This document shows, piece by piece, positions 62,520-64,000 of a DNA stretch of 64,000 bases. Each line of letters opens with the position of its first letter. The stretch's first letter is position 1. The position numbers were made by a program, and so were the translations under genes. The DNA comes from Chelativorans alearensis. Its GTDB lineage: Bacteria > Pseudomonadota > Alphaproteobacteria > Rhizobiales > Rhizobiaceae. The DNA lies in the NCBI RefSeq assembly GCF_010993735.1, contig NZ_WQNI01000001.1, positions 548,506 to 612,505 of the forward strand, read 5' to 3'. The notes beneath the pieces are model-generated. The model was not told where the DNA came from. It was given only the letters and a program-made list of their open reading frames with translations, and did no database searches.

Positions 62520-62891
62520 ATGATGATGCGAGCAGCTATTCAGCGAGACGATTTAAGTCTCCCAGCATCCGAGGATTTTGTTGCAGCATTTGGTTGTGAT
62601 GTCGAGTTTGACGAACAGACACACACCGAGTGCTATGCATTTACTGATAGTTTCAAGCAGATATCCAAGATGTGGATTGGGACCGCAGATCGGACATTTA
62701 GCCTATCAATTGCAAGAGATGGTGCCGAAATAGTGCGGGTCTACGATGAGCGTCTTTCCAGCATTCGATTGGACGAGGGACGGCAAATGATTGTCGTTAC
62801 CCTAGGTGATGACAGTTGGTCTCAAAGATTGGAACTTTCTGTCTGGCCAAGAATAAAGGTTGCCTTCACTCAGAGCCTGAACAAAAATTAA
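62520..62891 (+). CDS. orphan immunity-type protein
   Basis: Protein of 123 residues beginning MMMRAAIQRDD, directly after the orphan toxin module (nine bases). The frame is complete and AT-rich. It contains FVAAFGCDVEFDEQTHTECYAFT and ARDGAEIVRVYDERLSS with a beta-strand-rich tail, the kind of compact acidic protein expected for immunity. No family is recognised. It most likely protects against the toxin encoded just upstream, so the pair 61734-62891 is a complete silent cassette. Confidence 0.72.
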   Translation: MMMRAAIQRDDLSLPASEDFVAAFGCDVEFDEQTHTECYAFTDSFKQISKMWIGTADRTFSLSIARDGAEIVRVYDERLSSIRLDEGRQMIVVTLGDDSWSQRLELSVWPRIKVAFTQSLNKN

Positions 62892-63098
62892 AAGGCGCCA
62901 AATACTGCACCAATTCAGATTACTAAGGCAAGGTTTGGCCATACGTTCAGCACACATGGTGAAGATACGACAAACTTCTTCTCACCATCATTAGTTCGAT
63001 TTGGCTTTATGCATCAATTTTTGGAGAATTACGGAATAATTTATGAAAGTAAAAATCCAAAAGAACGTAGAATTTTGATAGAAATAGCCATTATTTAA
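62892..63098 (+). pseudogene. truncated toxin fragment
   Basis: Directly after the immunity stop, the same frame reads KAPNTAPIQITKARFGHTFSTHGEDTTNFF and then diverges into AT-rich sequence with a stop at 63096. FGHTFSTHGEDTTNF matches the start of a polymorphic toxin domain common in CDI and related systems (FGHTF.KHGED). The remainder of that domain is not present. It is a relic of yet another toxin module. Confidence 0.55.
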
Positions 63099-63286
63099 TA
63101 ACTTTTGATAATTTCTATTACGACTATAGAGAGACAGTCTTGCGCGTGCAAAGGTTTTTGCAGAGGTCTGATGCGCGTGGGGCCATGTTTCAGTCGATTT
63201 GGTCCCACCTGTCGGACGGCGTTCCCAAGCGCACGACCGATGAGATTATCAGATTAATGTGATGCGGTAGTCTAATCGCGGTCGCA
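63099..63286. other. AT-rich junction sequence
   Basis: No gene is visible. The stretch goes from AT-rich to GC-rich and joins a relic cassette to the second cdiA copy. No insertion-sequence ends or tRNA were recognised. Confidence 0.45.
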
Positions 63287-64000
63287 GGGCTACGACGAGG
63301 CGCTGACCAACGCCATGATCGTCGCCGGCGGCGACGTGTCGCTGAAGTCGGGCCGCGACACGGCGCTCCTCGGCGGCAACATCGAGGGGCGGCGGGTGGC
63401 CATCGACGCCGGCCGCGATCTCGCCGTGCTGTCGCCGCAGGCTCAAGGCTGGCGCGACGGCTATTCCTTCGGGCTCACCATCGGCTGGAACCCGGCCTCC
63501 TTCGGCATCCGCGGCTCCAAGGAGGACGGCTCCAAGGCCTGGTCCTCGGGCTCGTCCATCGTCGCCGAGGAGCTGATCGACATCTCCGCCAGCGAGGACA
63601 CGGTGCTCAATGGCGCGCTGCTCCACGCCACCGACGGCGACATCAGGATCGACACCGGCACGCTCACCGTCACCGACAACCGCGACCACGACCAGTACCG
63701 CAACATCGGCGGCTCCCTCGGCTTCAACGCCGGCGGCCTCGACACGGCGGGCTTCTCCTACGAGGAGAAGGACAAGCGGGGCGAAACGCGCACGACACTC
63801 GACGCGGCGGGCGAACTCGACGTCACCATCCGCGACGCAGACCGCGACGGCACGCCGGGCACGGCCGCCGACCAAAGGGCGGCGCAAGAGCAGCTCGCGG
63901 CCATCAACAAGGACGCCGGCACCTGGCAGGAGATCACGCGCGACCGGCACACCAGGCTCTCGGGCGAGCTCAACGTCACCAACCTGCGCGAGCTCGGCGA
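63287..64000 (+). pseudogene. partial second copy of cdiA, running off the window
   Basis: From GGGCTACGACGA at 63287 the sequence repeats cdiA 58609-59322 to the last base of the window without a gap. The reading frame stays open and codes the same repeats (GYDEALTNAMIVAGGDVSLKSG, then LLHATDGDIRIDTGTLTV and TWQEITRDRH) with few amino-acid changes, such as NPASFG for DPASFG and SASED for SVGED. It has no start codon or export domain at its left end. It is therefore a 5'-truncated cdiA fragment that presumably leads into a further C-terminal toxin module beyond the window. Confidence 0.88.

Noticed and set aside
63099..63286. Insertion sequence at the junction with the second cdiA copy
   Set aside because: No inverted terminal repeats, no transposase reading frame and no target-site duplication are visible, so homologous exchange is a simpler explanation.

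Overview
The window looks like part of a secondary replicon (large plasmid or chromid) of a GC-rich alphaproteobacterium, most likely Hyphomicrobiales/Rhizobiales. The main evidence is a complete repABC cassette at about 38.0-41.9 kb: repA, repB, an antisense RNA gene and repC, with three identical copies of the 16-bp palindrome GTTGACAGCTGTCAAC that fit the known repABC parS consensus. An Xre/MbcA-RES toxin-antitoxin pair and a DUF1612 plasmid-type regulator follow it. The species cannot be named from the sequence.

Layout. 0.4-2.1 kb: two secreted acidic low-complexity proteins. 2.2-6.6 kb: a NarL/LuxR-type two-component pair, a frameshifted universal-stress-protein remnant and a GGDEF-EAL protein. 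6.9-10.7 kb: a methyltransferase and an SsuABC/TauABC-like ABC transporter behind a HutC-type operator candidate. 10.8-17.4 kb: a TRAP transporter and an EamA exporter diverging from a GntR regulator, a gluconate-5-dehydrogenase-like SDR and a gluconokinase, which together look like an aldonate/gluconate uptake and catabolism island. 17.6-19.2 kb: two paralogous small secreted proteins with a shared leader design and strong terminators. 19.4-26.2 kb: a second TRAP operon with amidase, DUF2848 and DUF1445 enzymes and a LysR gene. 26.2-36.0 kb: a dipeptide-type ABC importer with an SDR and two tandem FAD oxidoreductases, diverging from a LysR regulator with two phased T-N11-A boxes. 36.0-37.2 kb: an alpha/beta hydrolase-OsmC fusion.

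44.3-64.0 kb is a cell-surface and inter-bacterial competition region: an IalB-like protein, a ChaN-like protein, a short two-partner-secretion exoprotein (TpsA), its TpsB transporter, a Sel1-repeat protein, a lipoprotein, and a 3110-residue CdiA-like exoprotein. The CdiA C-terminus is recognisably a colicin-E5-like tRNase, followed after 11 bases by a small immunity-type gene. Downstream lies an AT-richer series of orphan toxin/immunity pieces: a nonsense-interrupted immunity gene, a frameshifted toxin with an intact partner, an apparently intact orphan toxin module with its own immunity gene, and a toxin stub. The window ends in a 714-bp ungapped second copy of the cdiA stalk. This is the layout expected of a CDI locus that swaps toxin tips by recombination, and it is the most interesting part of the window.

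Limits: all family calls come from reading motifs by eye. No database search, structure prediction or codon statistic was run.
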